DNA of 64,000 nucleotides, from positions 1 through 64,000 of the forward strand of contig CACXPX010000010.1 in the NCBI GenBank assembly GCA_902769705.1, in the 5' to 3' direction. The notes below the pieces were generated by a model, which was given only the letters and a program-made list of their open reading frames with translations, had not been told where the DNA came from and did no database searches. How positions within the stretch are numbered: the first letter of the stretch is position 1; every line of letters starts with the position of its first letter. Below, piece after piece: positions 63,558-64,000 of the stretch. The stretch comes from an uncultured Prevotellaceae bacterium (GTDB lineage: Bacteria; Bacteroidota; Bacteroidia; Bacteroidales; Bacteroidaceae). Both the position numbers and the translations under genes were made by a program.

Positions 63558-64000
63558 TCATTCTTTATGGAAATGGTTATAGATAGTCTCTGCTTTTTTA
63601 GTTCCTATGACATCGGTAAGTGTCTGAATGTCAGCGAGTTTTATTTGTTTTACGCTCTTCAGTTTCTTTAATAACAGGTCGCGCGTTTTAGGTCCAATGC
63701 CCTGAATGTCATCAAGTTCGCTATGAAGGGCGTGTTTTGAGCGTTTGTCGCGGTGGAACGTGATAGCAAAACGGTGTACTTCGTCTTGCATCTGTGTGAG
63801 AACATGAAACAGTTCGCTTTTGATGTCGATTCCGATAGTGACAGGTGGGTTGCCAAATAGCAGTTCATTCGTGCGGTGCCGGTCGTTTTTTGCCAACCCT
63901 GCAATAGCGATTTGTAAGCCAAGTTCGCCTTCTACCACATCGCGTACAACCGACATTTGGCCTTGTCCGCCATCCGTAATAATGAGGTCGGGTAGGGGAG
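63558..64000 (-). CDS. uvrC: Excinuclease ABC subunit C, C-terminal part
   Basis: The gene is cut by the right edge; only about 147 C-terminal residues are visible. They include LPDLIITDGGQGQMSVVRDVV, the RNase H-like nuclease fold, then DEVHRFAITFHRDKRSKHALHSELDDIQGIGPKTRDLLLKKLKSVKQIK, the helix-hairpin-helix domain that ends UvrC. It takes part in nucleotide excision repair with UvrA and UvrB. The stop lies 54 bases from the 22-bp array. Confidence 0.94.
   Translation of the reverse strand, partial: PLPDLIITDGGQGQMSVVRDVVEGELGLQIAIAGLAKNDRHRTNELLFGNPPVTIGIDIKSELFHVLTQMQDEVHRFAITFHRDKRSKHALHSELDDIQGIGPKTRDLLLKKLKSVKQIKLADIQTLTDVIGTKKAETIYNHFHKE

Overview
The window is chromosomal DNA of a Bacteroidales bacterium, most likely Prevotella or a close relative. 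The evidence is a set of promoters of the Bacteroidetes type (TTTG, about 20 bases, TAnnTTTG), a PorZ-like type IX secretion protein, DUF4252 proteins beside an ECF sigma factor, a long LeuS, an IspG of the inserted type, a conserved epimerase plus PAP2 pair, and large secreted pectin lyases with Prevotella-style C-terminal tails. I saw no rRNA, tRNA, CRISPR array, prophage or intact insertion sequence. The right edge cuts uvrC.

Layout. 0.1-4 kb: a small secreted protein, a 1.2 kb gene-free stretch with strong inverted repeats, and a GH51 arabinofuranosidase. 3.9-11 kb (minus strand): aldo/keto reductase, ispG, purE, PAP2 protein, rpoN, an unknown protein with two internal repeats, and a phytase-like phosphatase. 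11-19.6 kb: cysS, trhA-like, rnr, the epimerase/PAP2 pair (possibly sphingolipid synthesis), ybeY, coaD. 19.8-24.9 kb: a TPR-AraC regulator, three DUF4252 proteins around an ECF sigma factor and its putative anti-sigma partner, and a VirE/DUF3874 remnant. 24.9-28.9 kb: trmH-like, sufE, U32 peptidase, HAD phosphatase, C1 peptidase lipoprotein. 29.0-29.6 kb: a probable replication origin. 29.6-39.6 kb: nadA, a glycosyltransferase, a membrane protein, porZ, rdgB, yitT, leuS. 39.9-51.1 kb: a pectin-degradation group (lipoprotein, two PL1-type lyases, a PL11 rhamnogalacturonan lyase with dockerin). 51.5-64 kb: mutS, vanW-like, lgt, ychF, polA, a polyprenyl synthase, deoC, a MazG-like enzyme, a small membrane protein, dtd, uvrC.

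Two observations stand out. First, at 29.25-29.44 kb there is a head-to-tail cluster of DnaA boxes (three perfect TGTGGATAA and two TGTGGAAAA) next to an AT-rich repeat block. Hand counts suggest the strand composition switches there from C>G to G>C, so this is a candidate oriC.

Second, at least eight intergenic regions carry arrays with a strict 22-bp period. Each unit is a dyad-symmetric segment of about 19 bp plus about 3 bp. The unit sequences differ (GTCATTTGTGGC..TTTGAC, GTCAAAGCATAGCTTTGAC, GTAAAATAATTTATTTTAC, GTACA..TGTAC), but the period and symmetry are kept. One array directly abuts the candidate origin, and two arrays sit inside a roughly 378-bp element present twice. I know of no described element with this design; it is the best candidate here for an undescribed system.
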